Assembly: GCF_000969835.1 (NCBI RefSeq)
Contig: NZ_KQ033913.1
Coordinates: 1,379,716-1,443,715 of the forward strand
Length of the DNA stretch: 64,000 nucleotides
Source of the DNA: Parabacteroides goldsteinii DSM 19448 = WAL 12034
GTDB lineage: Bacteria > Bacteroidota > Bacteroidia > Bacteroidales > Tannerellaceae
Direction of reading: 5' to 3'
A program made the translations under genes and the position numbers. The notes beneath the pieces were generated by a model that was not told the DNA's origin, made no database searches, and saw only the letters and a program-made list of their open reading frames with translations. Positions 18,349 through 27,435 of this stretch are shown one piece after another (the stretch's first letter is position 1; every line of letters starts with the position of its first letter).

Positions 18349-18356
18349 CAAAAGTA
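18349..18356 (-). promoter_or_regulatory. Promoter -7 element of the nqr operon
   Basis: TACTTTTG on the minus strand matches TAnnTTTG. A -33 element is weak. On the opposite strand TAATTTTG (18413-18420) is the corresponding element for the divergent plug-protein gene. Confidence 0.55.
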
Positions 18357-18439
18357 CATAAATTTTTATGCTTTAAAGCAGGATTAAAGAAATAATTAGA
18401 GAAATAATTCCATAATTTTGTACCGTCAAAGAAAGATAT

Positions 18440-19714
18440 ATGAAAATGAGAGTGTATTGTTTACTATTTTTGTTGTTTTGTGCCGCTACAATGCAGGCCA
18501 ATGCTCAGCAAACGTACTTTACCGACGTTAACAGCAAGCTGATAAAAACCCTTCAGGTGAAGGTGGCCGGAGAGTTTATTTCCGAGCCTTATATCGAACT
18601 GAACGGAGATCAACAGATCCAGATCAACTTCGATGCGTTGGAACAGGGAGGCGTGCGCTATTCCTATTCTATCATTCATTGTGATGCCAACTGGCAGAGG
18701 TCCATCCTCTCTCCCATTCAATATATGAGTGGTTTTCAAGGATTAACGATAGATGACTTTGCCAATTCCATTAACACCACAACGCAGTACACAAACTACA
18801 ACCTGCTGCTTCCGAATGAAGACATCCAGTTCAAAGTTTCGGGAAATTATGCCGTGCAGATCTACAACGAAGACATCCCCGACCAGATAGTCCTTACCGC
18901 TTGTTTTTCGGTTGTGGAACCGATGGTCGGCATTTCGGCCTCCGTTAGCGGAAATACGGATATCGATACGAACCAGACTCACCAACAGGTAAGTTTCACG
19001 GTCAATAACAAAAACTTCCCGATACCTTATCCGCAAACAGACCTGAAAATACATGTCTATCAGGATAACCGACGCGATAATGCCGTATCAGGGCTTCAAC
19101 CGACGACTATTCTTGAAAATCAGATTGGTTACACAAACAATCGCAGTCTGATCTTCTCTGCCGGAAACGAATACCGCCGCATGGAATTTTTGAGCACGAA
19201 ATATAACGGGATGCACATAGAAAGCATTTCGTACCACAATCCTTATTATAATGTAGAACTGATGACCGATCATAAGCGCAGCGACCAGACCTATCAGTAC
19301 GATCAGGACCAGGACGGCCGTTTCTTTATCCGTTGCAGCAGTTGTGACGACCCGGATACGGAAGCGGATTACTGTATCGTGCATTTCGCTTTGGCTTGCG
19401 ATCCGTTCCTTGACGGAAATGTCTATCTGAACGGCGAACTGTTCCACAATGTCCTCGATGAAAAGAGTAAAATGGGATATAACTTTGAAACCCACCAGTA
19501 CGAAAAAGCAGTACTCCTGAAACAAGGAAGTTATAATTATCAATACCTATTCGTACCCAACGGCAGCACAGTCGGAGAAACCGGCCCGATAGAAGGCAAT
19601 TATTACCAGGCGGAAAACGAATACACCATTTACGTCTATTACCGTCCGATGGGAACGCAATATGACCGTTTAATCGGAGTCACAAGTGTTAAAAACGCAA
19701 TGCAGGTATTTTAA
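18440..19714 (+). CDS. Type IX secretion system plug protein (DUF5103)
   Basis: 424-residue secreted protein of the DUF5103 family, identified in Flavobacterium as the Plug that closes the SprA/Sov translocon of the type IX secretion system. Signal peptide MKMRVYCLLFLLFCAATMQANA is followed by beta-rich sequence ending in YIYVYYRPMG-like strands; motifs include YSYSIIHCDANW and QIYNEDIPDQ. It stands alone, divergent from nqr. Presence suggests T9SS parts elsewhere, though gut Bacteroidales can keep such genes without obvious T9SS cargo. Confidence 0.85.
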   Translation: MKMRVYCLLFLLFCAATMQANAQQTYFTDVNSKLIKTLQVKVAGEFISEPYIELNGDQQIQINFDALEQGGVRYSYSIIHCDANWQRSILSPIQYMSGFQGLTIDDFANSINTTTQYTNYNLLLPNEDIQFKVSGNYAVQIYNEDIPDQIVLTACFSVVEPMVGISASVSGNTDIDTNQTHQQVSFTVNNKNFPIPYPQTDLKIHVYQDNRRDNAVSGLQPTTILENQIGYTNNRSLIFSAGNEYRRMEFLSTKYNGMHIESISYHNPYYNVELMTDHKRSDQTYQYDQDQDGRFFIRCSSCDDPDTEADYCIVHFALACDPFLDGNVYLNGELFHNVLDEKSKMGYNFETHQYEKAVLLKQGSYNYQYLFVPNGSTVGETGPIEGNYYQAENEYTIYVYYRPMGTQYDRLIGVTSVKNAMQVF

Positions 19715-19726
19715 AACCTGCATTGC
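19697..19726 (+). terminator. Stop-codon-overlapping hairpin
   Basis: Perfect 11-bp stem GCAATGCAGGT / ACCTGCATTGC enclosing the TAA stop of the plug-protein gene in its loop. No strong T run follows, so it may act with the next hairpin. Confidence 0.55.
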
Positions 19727-19749
19727 ATGTAGAAATTTAAAATAAAACA

Positions 19750-19783
19750 AATGGCCGTACCCCAAAAAATGGGGACAGCCATT
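19750..19783. terminator. Hairpin between convergent genes
   Basis: Imperfect stem AATGGCCGTACCCC / GGGGACAGCCATT, loop A-rich, between the convergent plug-protein and lipoprotein genes. It probably ends transcription from both sides. Confidence 0.55.
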
Positions 19784-19807
19784 CGTAATTAATATTCCGC
19801 CAAATCA

Positions 19808-20278
19808 TTACTTGTTAAAACCATCAATAACAAGCTTCCAAGTTTTAGTTGTATTCCCATCGGCAGCAATCACTTCATATTGCATATCGCTTTTTGAAAA
19901 ATCTCCTATCTTGCCCAACATGGGAGTATCTCCAATGGGAGTAATAGTAGCAGCTGTAGAAATAGTGCAATATGCATTTAAATTACTCAACGTAACCTGA
20001 TTTCGTATCTCCTGAGTAAATGTTCCATTCACGGCAGGTACTGTGATATTACAAGTAACAGTTGTATTCTCAACATTAATGTCTATATCTGCATCCATTT
20101 TCTGTACCCTTAGTTTTTCACTGTCACCTTCTTTGACCATCCAGCGATATTCGAAAGTAAACGCCTTGATGTCAGCATCTTCATAACTAGGCAAATCTTC
20201 CAAACCCGATTCTAGGCATGAAGAGAATGACATGCAGACAAAAAACAGCAATATACATTTTAAATATTTCATTTTCAT
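19808..20278 (-). CDS. SusE-position outer-membrane lipoprotein, DUF5018-like
   Basis: 156-residue lipoprotein with a signal peptide ending SFSSC (C21). The rest is beta-rich with a repeat-like TVTCNITVPAVNG and a C-terminal KTWKLVIDGFNK, reminiscent of the DUF5018-type domain found in Bacteroides surface lipoproteins. It is the third gene of susC-susD-lipoprotein, where SusE/F-like glycan-binding proteins usually sit, so a ligand-binding role is inferred. Confidence 0.7.
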   Translation of the reverse strand: MKMKYLKCILLFFVCMSFSSCLESGLEDLPSYEDADIKAFTFEYRWMVKEGDSEKLRVQKMDADIDINVENTTVTCNITVPAVNGTFTQEIRNQVTLSNLNAYCTISTAATITPIGDTPMLGKIGDFSKSDMQYEVIAADGNTTKTWKLVIDGFNK

Positions 20279-20308
20279 ACTTTTTTAGTTGTTCATTCTA
20301 TTATAACA

Positions 20309-22033
20309 TTACCATCCGGGGTTCTGATCGTCAGCCAGATTCGGATTCTCATTACGTTCGCTTCTTGGAACCGGGAGCAGATAGCGGCGTTTAGTAAACA
20401 CACGTGCATTAGCAGCTTCTACAGCTTGTACCGTTCCGATTGAAAAAGTACGACCATCTTCTGATATCGTTATAGCGGTAGGAGTCGTATTCAGTTCAGG
20501 AATAACATTTAATCCCTCTTCCTTACCCCAACGTAATAACGACCAATAACGGTCATTCTCCTGTACCAATTCAGCCCGGCGTTCTATTTTGTAGTATTTC
20601 CAGACATCTTCCAGACTGGTAGTTGCAGTCAGTCCCGGTAATCCTCCGTGAACATCCCTGGTCTTATTGATATACTCAATAGCAGAACTTTTATCCCCCA
20701 ACCGAAGCATCGCTTCTGCATAATTCAAATATGAACGGCCTAAACGAAGAACGACATAATGATAGTTGGTCGGATCAGAGTACCACAGCCATTTATCTTC
20801 ATAAACTCCCTTACGATAAACATATCCGCTCTTGGTCACATGACGTGCCTGTTCCTTATTAGATAAGTAATGAATATTGCCTTTCAGGCGGGTAGTCACA
20901 AGCGAAGTGAAAAAATGACAGGAATCGTACACGATAGTTGCTGCAAAACGTTTGTCGCGATGTCCGTAAATAGCATCATTCACCCATAATTTCCCCTGTT
21001 TGAAATCTTCGGTATAATACGAAGCCTCATTCCACGGTTTGGCCACTCCGTCTTTATCTATTACCAGAAAAGCATCAGTCACTTCCTGTGAAGGAGCTCT
21101 GTCCATCCATCCTTCGAAATTTTTATCCAGAGGCCATTTTTCCCATACGCCGTCAATCGCTTTGTCCATGTTCATATTGGGAACAAGTTCTTGCATCCAA
21201 GTATTTTGGAAACTTGTATTTTCAGAAATATTATATACGCCGAGTATTATTTCGCTCGAATTCGTTCCGACCGAATAATCATTGAACAACCCCTTAAAGT
21301 CCGGGTCCAGCGAATATTTATTCAGACCGAACAAGCTTTCACTGGCCGTTTTAGCCTGTGTATAATAATCTCTCTTTTCATTAGTATCATCCAGATAGGC
21401 TGCACCTTGCAGGCAAACTTCAGCTTTAAGCGCATAAGCAGCTCCCTTACTGATACGTCCGGATGCCACATCGACAGGAAGGCGTTCGATCGCTTCATCC
21501 AGATCTTTCAGGATGAAATCATACGTTTCTTTAATCGTCTTAGTTCTCGACAACTCCATATCGTCATCAGGAGTCAACACCTTGTCCACAATCATTAATC
21601 TTCCGAATTTGCGCGCTTGGGAAAAATAGACCGAAGCACGGAGAAAATGACCTTCTCCCATCAACAGATCCCGCTCCGGCTGTGTGAAGCCTGTTGCAGC
21701 AGCTACTTTTTCAAGAATAATGTTACAACGGCGGATGTCTCCGTATTTATTCCAACCATAATCATTATCTTCAGTGATCTGTTCACGGATCAGAGCGTCG
21801 GCTTTTTCCGCATTAACGATGGTATTGTCATTCCAGTCGTCGTTTCCGACCAGAAAATCTTTGATAATATAATACGTACCGTTAACAAACAGTTGTGCCG
21901 ATGCCGGTTTGCTCCAAACAGCATCCTCCGGAAACTTATCCAAAGGGGTGTTGTCCAAATAGTCATGGCAAGATGTCATACTCATCAACGCCATAACACT
22001 TATAAATAATTTGCCCAATTTATTTCGTTTCAT
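20309..22033 (-). CDS. SusD/RagB family nutrient-binding lipoprotein
   Basis: 574-residue SusD-like protein: lipoprotein signal ending MTSC (C22), N-terminal DYLDNTPLDKFPED, the TPR-like helical core, and the C-terminal LPVPRSERNENPNLADDQNPGW typical of RagB/SusD proteins. It caps the SusC channel and captures the substrate at the cell surface. It lies 12 nt after susC. The substrate cannot be predicted because no degradative enzyme is encoded next to it. Confidence 0.94.
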   Translation of the reverse strand: MKRNKLGKLFISVMALMSMTSCHDYLDNTPLDKFPEDAVWSKPASAQLFVNGTYYIIKDFLVGNDDWNDNTIVNAEKADALIREQITEDNDYGWNKYGDIRRCNIILEKVAAATGFTQPERDLLMGEGHFLRASVYFSQARKFGRLMIVDKVLTPDDDMELSRTKTIKETYDFILKDLDEAIERLPVDVASGRISKGAAYALKAEVCLQGAAYLDDTNEKRDYYTQAKTASESLFGLNKYSLDPDFKGLFNDYSVGTNSSEIILGVYNISENTSFQNTWMQELVPNMNMDKAIDGVWEKWPLDKNFEGWMDRAPSQEVTDAFLVIDKDGVAKPWNEASYYTEDFKQGKLWVNDAIYGHRDKRFAATIVYDSCHFFTSLVTTRLKGNIHYLSNKEQARHVTKSGYVYRKGVYEDKWLWYSDPTNYHYVVLRLGRSYLNYAEAMLRLGDKSSAIEYINKTRDVHGGLPGLTATTSLEDVWKYYKIERRAELVQENDRYWSLLRWGKEEGLNVIPELNTTPTAITISEDGRTFSIGTVQAVEAANARVFTKRRYLLPVPRSERNENPNLADDQNPGW

Positions 22034-22045
22034 TTTTCTGTTATT

Positions 22046-25000
22046 TTAGAATCCGACATTTAATACAATAGAATACGTCTTTTGTGTCGGGTATGCATAC
22101 CCGTTATTCGCATTTAGTTCCGGGTCATAGAAATCTTTCACATCCGAAATCGTAAAGATGTTTGTTCCCAAGACAGACAGACGCAAAGAGGAAAACAGCT
22201 TGTTATCCTTCAATAGAAGTTTTTTGAAATCATATCCTACCTGCAGACTCTTCAAACGGAAATAGGATGCATTATGATACCAGAAATCCGAACCGACCCC
22301 ATAGTTGTTATCTCCGTTCAGACCAGTCATAGTAGACATACGCGGAAACATTGCATCCGTATTATCAGGACGCCAGTAATCCAACTGAAATTTATATGTT
22401 AATGCCTCAGTATGTGTTCCTCTCATGAATTCATCAAGCGCCCGGTAACGTTCTCCGGTACCCTGGAATAACCCGTTGACGAAGAACCCCTTGTAATCCA
22501 AACTGAAATCGATACCATAACTTACAGACGGGAAAGTTGGTTTACCGATACGAACCTGGTCTTCTCCGTCAATTTTACCGTCACCATTAATATCCTGATA
22601 AGCGATATCACCCGGTTTCAACTCGTTGGAGGCTTCTCGCCGCGGACTATCCAATATCTGTTGCCCGCTTTGGTATAAACCATCGTTTCGATAAGCTGTT
22701 CCGTAAAAATTCTTTGTGTGGGTAACACGCTTTTTAGGATTCATCAAACTAGATAACGATTCATCCTCCTTTTTCTCCCATAATTCATTGTAACCGGTCA
22801 CATTGAAACCTATTTCATAATGAAATTCTTGAACAGCATCTTTCCAACGGAAATTCATTTCAAATCCGGCACGACGATGCACACTCTCTGATTTCACCTG
22901 CGGCAAATCCTTTCCCAGAGGTGTAGTATATCTGTTCTGCGGAGAAATCAAATACCCTTTAGTTCGATAGTAAAAATAATCGAATGATGCCGACAAACGG
23001 TTTTGTAAGGTTGTCAGGTCGACCCCGATATCCCATACATCTTTAGTATACCAACTCAAATCATTCGAAACCAAAGGTCCTTCCGAGAAACTGGAAACGA
23101 ATTTGCCATCGATAACATACCCCTTAGAGTTAAAGCTGTAAGCCGGGACATATCTGAAGCGCATATTCCGGTAATTATCACCGGATAAATCCTCCAGACC
23201 TTCCAGACCGACCTGTCCGAAAGAAGCTCTGATCTTAAAGAAGTTTAGAATGTTTCTTTCATTCAGTTCTTTCATAAAACCTTCTTCCGAAACCACCCAT
23301 GCCAAAGCGGCAGAAGGGAAAAATCCGAAACGAGACCCTTTGGCAAAGTTATCGGAGCCGTCTATGCGGAAGTTTCCTTCAAACAGATATCTGCCTGCAT
23401 AATCATATTTTACACGCCCCACATAACCGACACGGGCACTCTTCTCTGCAAAACCTGAATTTTGCTGTGTAGAAGCATCTCCTGCAAATAACTGGTCGAA
23501 GTCGGAAGAGATAAAACCTTCACGATATGCCCAGAAATTTTCATCGAATGTCTGCTGGAACGTATAAACACCTTGTACTTCAAAATTATGTTTGCCGAAT
23601 GTTTTCCCGTATTGTACATTTACATCGAACGAGTTACGCCATCCCCATGAATTAGACATCCTGAGTGAACGGAAATCTTTGGGAACCATCGAGCCGTCAC
23701 TGGTATATTGAGGAGCATTGGCGTTAAATGATTTCGAATTAGAATCTGCGATACGGAAATTACCTGTGAAACCGGCTTTCAAACCTTTTACAAACGGTAC
23801 AGCCCAATTGGCATACACCTGGACATTTGCATATTTATCGTCATTATTATTGTAGCCTGAGCGTTTATCAAGATAAGCCAGCGGATGCAATGATAAAGCA
23901 CTAAATGTCCCATCCGGATTATAAGCGTCAATAGTTGGTTTGGCAGCATTGATATCACGCCAAACGGCATAAGCGCCTTTAATAGTCGGATGCTTTCTTT
24001 CCCATGCACCGTCAATATTCAAACCGACTTCCAATCCTATCGGATCGAATGTTGTTGAAACATTACTGCGGAGATTATAACGTGTATATTTATCATTATG
24101 ACCTTCCTTGAATAAAGATCCCTGATCTAAAATGCCCAGTGCCGTATAGTAATTAACTCCGTTTTTAATACCGGAGAAAGAAAGGGCATGACGTTGCTGG
24201 ATGGCATTATTCCTCAGTGCAAGTTTCTGCCAATCGGTATCAGGCAGAGTCGCAATAACATCAGCAGGATATACCGGGGCTATCCCATCATAGGCTGCGG
24301 CCTGGTTGGCGGCGCCTGTATATTCCGCCGTATTCACTCTGTCCGGCAAAACAGTAGGCGAACTGAAATCGAGTCCTCCCGTATATTCTATTTTAGTCTG
24401 ACCTTCTTTTCCCCTCTTGGTCTGTACCATAATGATACCATTACCGGCACGGGCACCATATACCGCCGTTGCACTGGCATCCTTCAAAATACTGATTTTT
24501 TCAATATCAGAAGAGTTCAAGCTATTGAAATCCTGTGCTTCGCGAACTACTCCATCGATAACATACAAAGGAGTACCACCACCACGAATAGAAATAGTTG
24601 GAGTAGATCCCGGTTCCGCGCCACCTTGCTGAACGATAACACCCGGCGTACGTCCCTGTAATGCAGAGGCCGTGTTACTAAAAGGCAATTGATCGATTTT
24701 GTCTGTCTTCATGGAGGTGACTGCGCCTACCATTTTACGGGTAGAAGTCGTTCCGTAACCGACGACAATGACTTCATCCAAAGCCTGTGAGTCTTCTTTC
24801 ATCTTTAGTTTAACAGGCGCATTTCCTACAGTAATAATCTGGGGTTTATACCCGATGTAAGAAATTTCCAATTGGCTGCCAACAGGAGCTTCCAATGTAA
24901 ATTTACCTTCAAAATCAGTAATAGTACCGACCGTTGAATCTTTAATTTTTACATTCACTCCGATAAGAGGTTCACCCGTATCGTCTGTAATAACACCTGT

Positions 25001-25171
25001 CACGGTATTTCCCTTCTGTTGGGTAATCGTTACTGCCGCATCATTACCGGTATCAGCCATAACGAAATGCGGTGACATACATAATAGTAAGGTACCGATA
25101 CCTCCTATTTTCAGATAATTCATTTCGTGAGGTTTTATCAAGCCTCGAAATAGGTTAATTCTGTTTGTCAT
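22046..25171 (-). CDS. SusC/RagA TonB-dependent outer-membrane transporter
   Basis: 1041-residue TonB-dependent transporter. A long basic signal region is followed by a carboxypeptidase-regulatory-like domain (about 55-130: VTGVITDDTGEPLIGVNV), the SusC signature DEVIVVGYGT, a plug (QGRTPGVIVQQGG, ISIRGGGTPLYVIDG) and the 22-strand barrel ending IVLNVGF. The ATG at 25171 is preferred over a TTG at 25195. With SusD it forms a pedal-bin importer. No anti-sigma or sigma factor, hybrid two-component system or hydrolase adjoins it. Confidence 0.95.
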   Translation of the reverse strand: MTNRINLFRGLIKPHEMNYLKIGGIGTLLLCMSPHFVMADTGNDAAVTITQQKGNTVTGVITDDTGEPLIGVNVKIKDSTVGTITDFEGKFTLEAPVGSQLEISYIGYKPQIITVGNAPVKLKMKEDSQALDEVIVVGYGTTSTRKMVGAVTSMKTDKIDQLPFSNTASALQGRTPGVIVQQGGAEPGSTPTISIRGGGTPLYVIDGVVREAQDFNSLNSSDIEKISILKDASATAVYGARAGNGIIMVQTKRGKEGQTKIEYTGGLDFSSPTVLPDRVNTAEYTGAANQAAAYDGIAPVYPADVIATLPDTDWQKLALRNNAIQQRHALSFSGIKNGVNYYTALGILDQGSLFKEGHNDKYTRYNLRSNVSTTFDPIGLEVGLNIDGAWERKHPTIKGAYAVWRDINAAKPTIDAYNPDGTFSALSLHPLAYLDKRSGYNNNDDKYANVQVYANWAVPFVKGLKAGFTGNFRIADSNSKSFNANAPQYTSDGSMVPKDFRSLRMSNSWGWRNSFDVNVQYGKTFGKHNFEVQGVYTFQQTFDENFWAYREGFISSDFDQLFAGDASTQQNSGFAEKSARVGYVGRVKYDYAGRYLFEGNFRIDGSDNFAKGSRFGFFPSAALAWVVSEEGFMKELNERNILNFFKIRASFGQVGLEGLEDLSGDNYRNMRFRYVPAYSFNSKGYVIDGKFVSSFSEGPLVSNDLSWYTKDVWDIGVDLTTLQNRLSASFDYFYYRTKGYLISPQNRYTTPLGKDLPQVKSESVHRRAGFEMNFRWKDAVQEFHYEIGFNVTGYNELWEKKEDESLSSLMNPKKRVTHTKNFYGTAYRNDGLYQSGQQILDSPRREASNELKPGDIAYQDINGDGKIDGEDQVRIGKPTFPSVSYGIDFSLDYKGFFVNGLFQGTGERYRALDEFMRGTHTEALTYKFQLDYWRPDNTDAMFPRMSTMTGLNGDNNYGVGSDFWYHNASYFRLKSLQVGYDFKKLLLKDNKLFSSLRLSVLGTNIFTISDVKDFYDPELNANNGYAYPTQKTYSIVLNVGF

Positions 25172-25342
25172 ACTTTTAATTATTCGGTTAAACAATCGAT
25201 AAAAACATTTCTCTCTGGTAAAAATAAGATTACATTTACTCTTAATTTTCGCTTCTTTTTCATGATTTGTCTTGTTTACTAGCGTTATTAACTACATATT
25301 GCAACTCTCTGTGATGATTAATGAACTTTATGTATAAAATCA

Positions 25343-25380
25343 GAATGACTAAAAAAAACGATCGTTTTTTTTAGTCATTC
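25343..25380. promoter_or_regulatory. Perfect 38-bp palindrome, candidate operator upstream of susC
   Basis: GAATGACT, eight A, CGATCG, eight T, AGTCATTC: every base pairs with its reverse complement around 25361.5. It lies about 170-210 bp before the susC ATG. The A/T tracts and GATC-containing centre fit a dimeric regulator site or a cruciform; as RNA it would be a strong hairpin. Confidence 0.7.
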
Positions 25381-25491
25381 CATTATTACTGAGCATTTTA
25401 GTGGATATATTATATTAAACTATGAAATACAAGACGTAAATAATATTCATAAAAGTTGTTCGTTTAGGATAAATAATCTACTTTTACAGAC

Positions 25492-25518
25492 AAAAATAAA
25501 CGATCGTTTTTTCTAGTC
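25492..25518. promoter_or_regulatory. Degenerate copy of the 38-bp palindrome
   Basis: AAAAATAAACGATCG followed by TTTTTTCTAGTC repeats the centre and right arm of the perfect palindrome, 142 bp away centre to centre. Within 12-bp arms I count nine of twelve matches. Two related sites in one upstream region support a regulatory role. Confidence 0.5.
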
Positions 25519-25676
25519 ATCTTAATATTTATAGTGTTTTTACTTCACTTATTTAAAGAATAATAACGCTCTATTAATTTATCATATTTACCGCCTATTT
25601 ATTCGTTATTCTTGATGTCTGAGGATCTTACGGGTAAGATTTGGGGAAGGTATGTCAAAAAATTAAATCACTATTT

Positions 25677-26414
25677 CTAAGGTTTATCTACCTCAAAATT
25701 AATAGCCGCCTTTCTTGCCTGTGAGTGTTGGAATTGGCGGGCTATTTTATATTCACGCCCATCTTTCAACAGATAAGCGCCTGTTTGTTTAAACCAAAAG
25801 TTGATATTTTTCTCTATGCACTGCTGGCGGATATCCAATACCCAATCATAATTGCAAACACGGGCCTCCTTTCCGGATTCCCCACCGACCACCACCTGTT
25901 CCACCCAATCGCCCAATTCACCCCTGAAATCAATCGGACCGAGAAGCGGTTCGCAAATAATGATTTTATGTTTTATCGGAGCGGCTTTATAGATAGGCAG
26001 GCGATAATCGATCCGGTCCTGGTTTTCCATGGTGCAGCAAATAGTTACATGGTCATACCCATCTCCCCAGTCAGCCGGAAGACATTCATGCAACCGGTCG
26101 ATCCTCTTGGTAATAAAAAGGAAATGAAGGTCTTGTCGTTTTCGTATCATTTCCCAGGCTTCTTCACGCCATTCATCTGCATCTTCTACCAGAAAATCCG
26201 ATGTGAAGCAAGTATAAACAAGGTTTCCCGAAGGTATCTTATAGGTTTTGTTCTTTTTCTGTTGCAAAGGCAGATTAAACTTTTCCGTTTTAGCTACAAC
26301 AGAACTGTCTTTACCATATTTACCGTCCGAACGATAAACATAGCAATGCCGGCAGCCTTCACTTAATTTGTGACAGCCATGCCAGGGATTCCATATAGAT
26401 GCTTTTGAGCCCAT
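25677..26414 (-). CDS. DUF5131 (Gp37/Gp68-like) family protein
   Basis: 245-residue DUF5131 protein. It opens MGSKASIWNPWHGCHKLSEGC, with a cysteine triad GC(x6)C(x2)CY (HGCHKLSEGCRHCY) similar to iron-sulfur cluster motifs of radical-SAM-like proteins; LFITKRIDRL and VGGESGKEAR are other family blocks. Relatives occur in phages and bacterial genomes, with no settled function. I chose the ATG at 26414; the longer frame begins with TTG and a promoter-like TACTTTCG (26456-26463) would place transcription start inside it. No other phage genes are nearby. Confidence 0.82.
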   Translation of the reverse strand: MGSKASIWNPWHGCHKLSEGCRHCYVYRSDGKYGKDSSVVAKTEKFNLPLQQKKNKTYKIPSGNLVYTCFTSDFLVEDADEWREEAWEMIRKRQDLHFLFITKRIDRLHECLPADWGDGYDHVTICCTMENQDRIDYRLPIYKAAPIKHKIIICEPLLGPIDFRGELGDWVEQVVVGGESGKEARVCNYDWVLDIRQQCIEKNINFWFKQTGAYLLKDGREYKIARQFQHSQARKAAINFEVDKP

Positions 26415-26584
26415 CCTCTTCTCTTTATACCCGTGAAACTTCAGTAAAATCAATGCGAAAGTACAATAAATTTACTCCTTTTACCTACAGAAAGCAAATA
26501 ATCCGGTGAATTCCTGATATATTTCTTCCTTCTTTCCTTGTTTTTCCTCTTATCTTTCAATATATTTGTTCCCAACCTTTTATA

Positions 26585-26677
26585 TTTTTGACCTGGATAA
26601 CAAACGTTTTCGACCTAGGTGCTAAACGTTTTTGACCAAGGTAGTAAATGTTTTCGACCTGGGTCAAAAATATAGAA
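26585..26677. repeat. Four-unit 22-bp iteron array upstream of the HU-like gene
   Basis: Four units start at 26590, 26612, 26634 and 26656, exactly 22 bp apart: GACCTGGATAACAAACG, GACCTAGGTGCTAAACG, GACCAAGGTAGTAAATG and GACCTGGGTC, each preceded by TTTT(T/C). The core GACCTAGGTC is palindromic. The array ends about 55 bp before the HU-like start codon, well placed for autoregulation. It shares the core ACCYRGGT with the 23-bp array at 5838-5929. Confidence 0.75.
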
Positions 26678-26733
26678 GATACGGATGTTTGGATTTGAAA
26701 GTAGTAACCTTACAATTAAAACACACTAGTATT

Positions 26734-27336
26734 ATGACCGCACAATACGGACTTTTCAGGAATCCTCCGCATAAGGGAGAAAAAGAGAGTGATATTCTTC
26801 ATGCCCGGATCATACCGGGAAGAACCATACGGATCGACCGGGTCACACGGGAAATATCCGAATGTACTTCCTTCAGCCCGGGAGATGTGAAAGGGCTATT
26901 GCAGGCTTTTGCCGATGTACTCGTATCGTATCTGGAAGATGGCGATGAAGTTGAACTGGAAGGTCTGGGACATTTTTCCGTCTCACTGAAATGTCCTAAA
27001 ATAACGAATCCCCGGCAAGTACGCGCAGAAGATATCGCTTTTAAATCGGTAAATTTCCGTTGCTCAAAAGAGATCACAGAACGGCTTCGTTGCATGAACG
27101 TGGAAAGAAAGCCGGGATCATCGAAACCCGTCAAATACAACGGTGAAGAACGGAAAGCCAGGATCATTCAATATCTTGAAAAACATGAAACGATCATGAG
27201 TTCCGATTGTATGGGAATAAATGAATGTACGCGTTACCTGGCATTGAAAGATATCAAGGAGTTGATTGCCGGAAAGAAAATCGTCAAACAAGGCTACCGT
27301 AAAATAGCTGTTTATACTTTACCTAAGATATTGTAG
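26734..27336 (+). CDS. HU-family DNA-binding protein with C-terminal extension
   Basis: 200-residue Bacteroidetes HU-like protein. Residues about 1-125 form an HU/IHF fold variant (MTAQYGLFRNPPHKGE, then GDVKGLLQAFADVLVSYLEDGDEVELEGLGHFSVSL), followed by a basic linker and a C-terminal region (about 145-200: RKARIIQYLEKHETIMSSD, LKDIKELIAGKKIVKQGYRKIAVY) that resembles a winged helix. I start at ATG 26734; the longer frame would run through the iteron array. It may bind those upstream iterons. Ends in a strong hairpin. Confidence 0.83.
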   Translation: MTAQYGLFRNPPHKGEKESDILHARIIPGRTIRIDRVTREISECTSFSPGDVKGLLQAFADVLVSYLEDGDEVELEGLGHFSVSLKCPKITNPRQVRAEDIAFKSVNFRCSKEITERLRCMNVERKPGSSKPVKYNGEERKARIIQYLEKHETIMSSDCMGINECTRYLALKDIKELIAGKKIVKQGYRKIAVYTLPKIL

Positions 27337-27351
27337 ATCCGAGAATAATCT

Positions 27352-27395
27352 GTTTATAAGAGCGTCAAAAAAACAGTAATGACGCTCTTATAAAC
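27352..27395. terminator. Bidirectional terminator with perfect 16-bp stem
   Basis: GTTTATAAGAGCGTCA pairs perfectly with TGACGCTCTTATAAAC across a 12-nt A-rich loop, between the convergent HU-like and FtsX-type permease genes. Confidence 0.8.
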
Positions 27396-27435
27396 AACAC
27401 ACCAGCGAGTTAATAAATAAAAAACAAGCCTACAC

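Larger units (their letters stand above)
25172..25676. other. Non-coding region upstream of susC with palindromes
   Basis: About 500 bp with no gene, between susC and the DUF5131 gene. It holds a perfect 38-bp palindrome (25343-25380), a degenerate second copy (25492-25518) and a small ATCTTA/TAAGAT hairpin at 25625-25640 beyond the DUF5131 stop. I found no standard TAnnTTTG promoter close to susC. Confidence 0.6.

Noticed and set aside
19808..25171. Complete polysaccharide utilisation locus
   Set aside because: Only susC, susD and a lipoprotein are present; no glycoside hydrolase, sulfatase or regulator is adjacent, and the GH36 gene is 14 kb away in a separate unit.
25677..27336. Prophage remnant
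   Set aside because: DUF5131 is phage-associated and an HU-like gene follows, but there is no integrase, capsid, tail or lysis gene, and no attachment-site repeat was seen.
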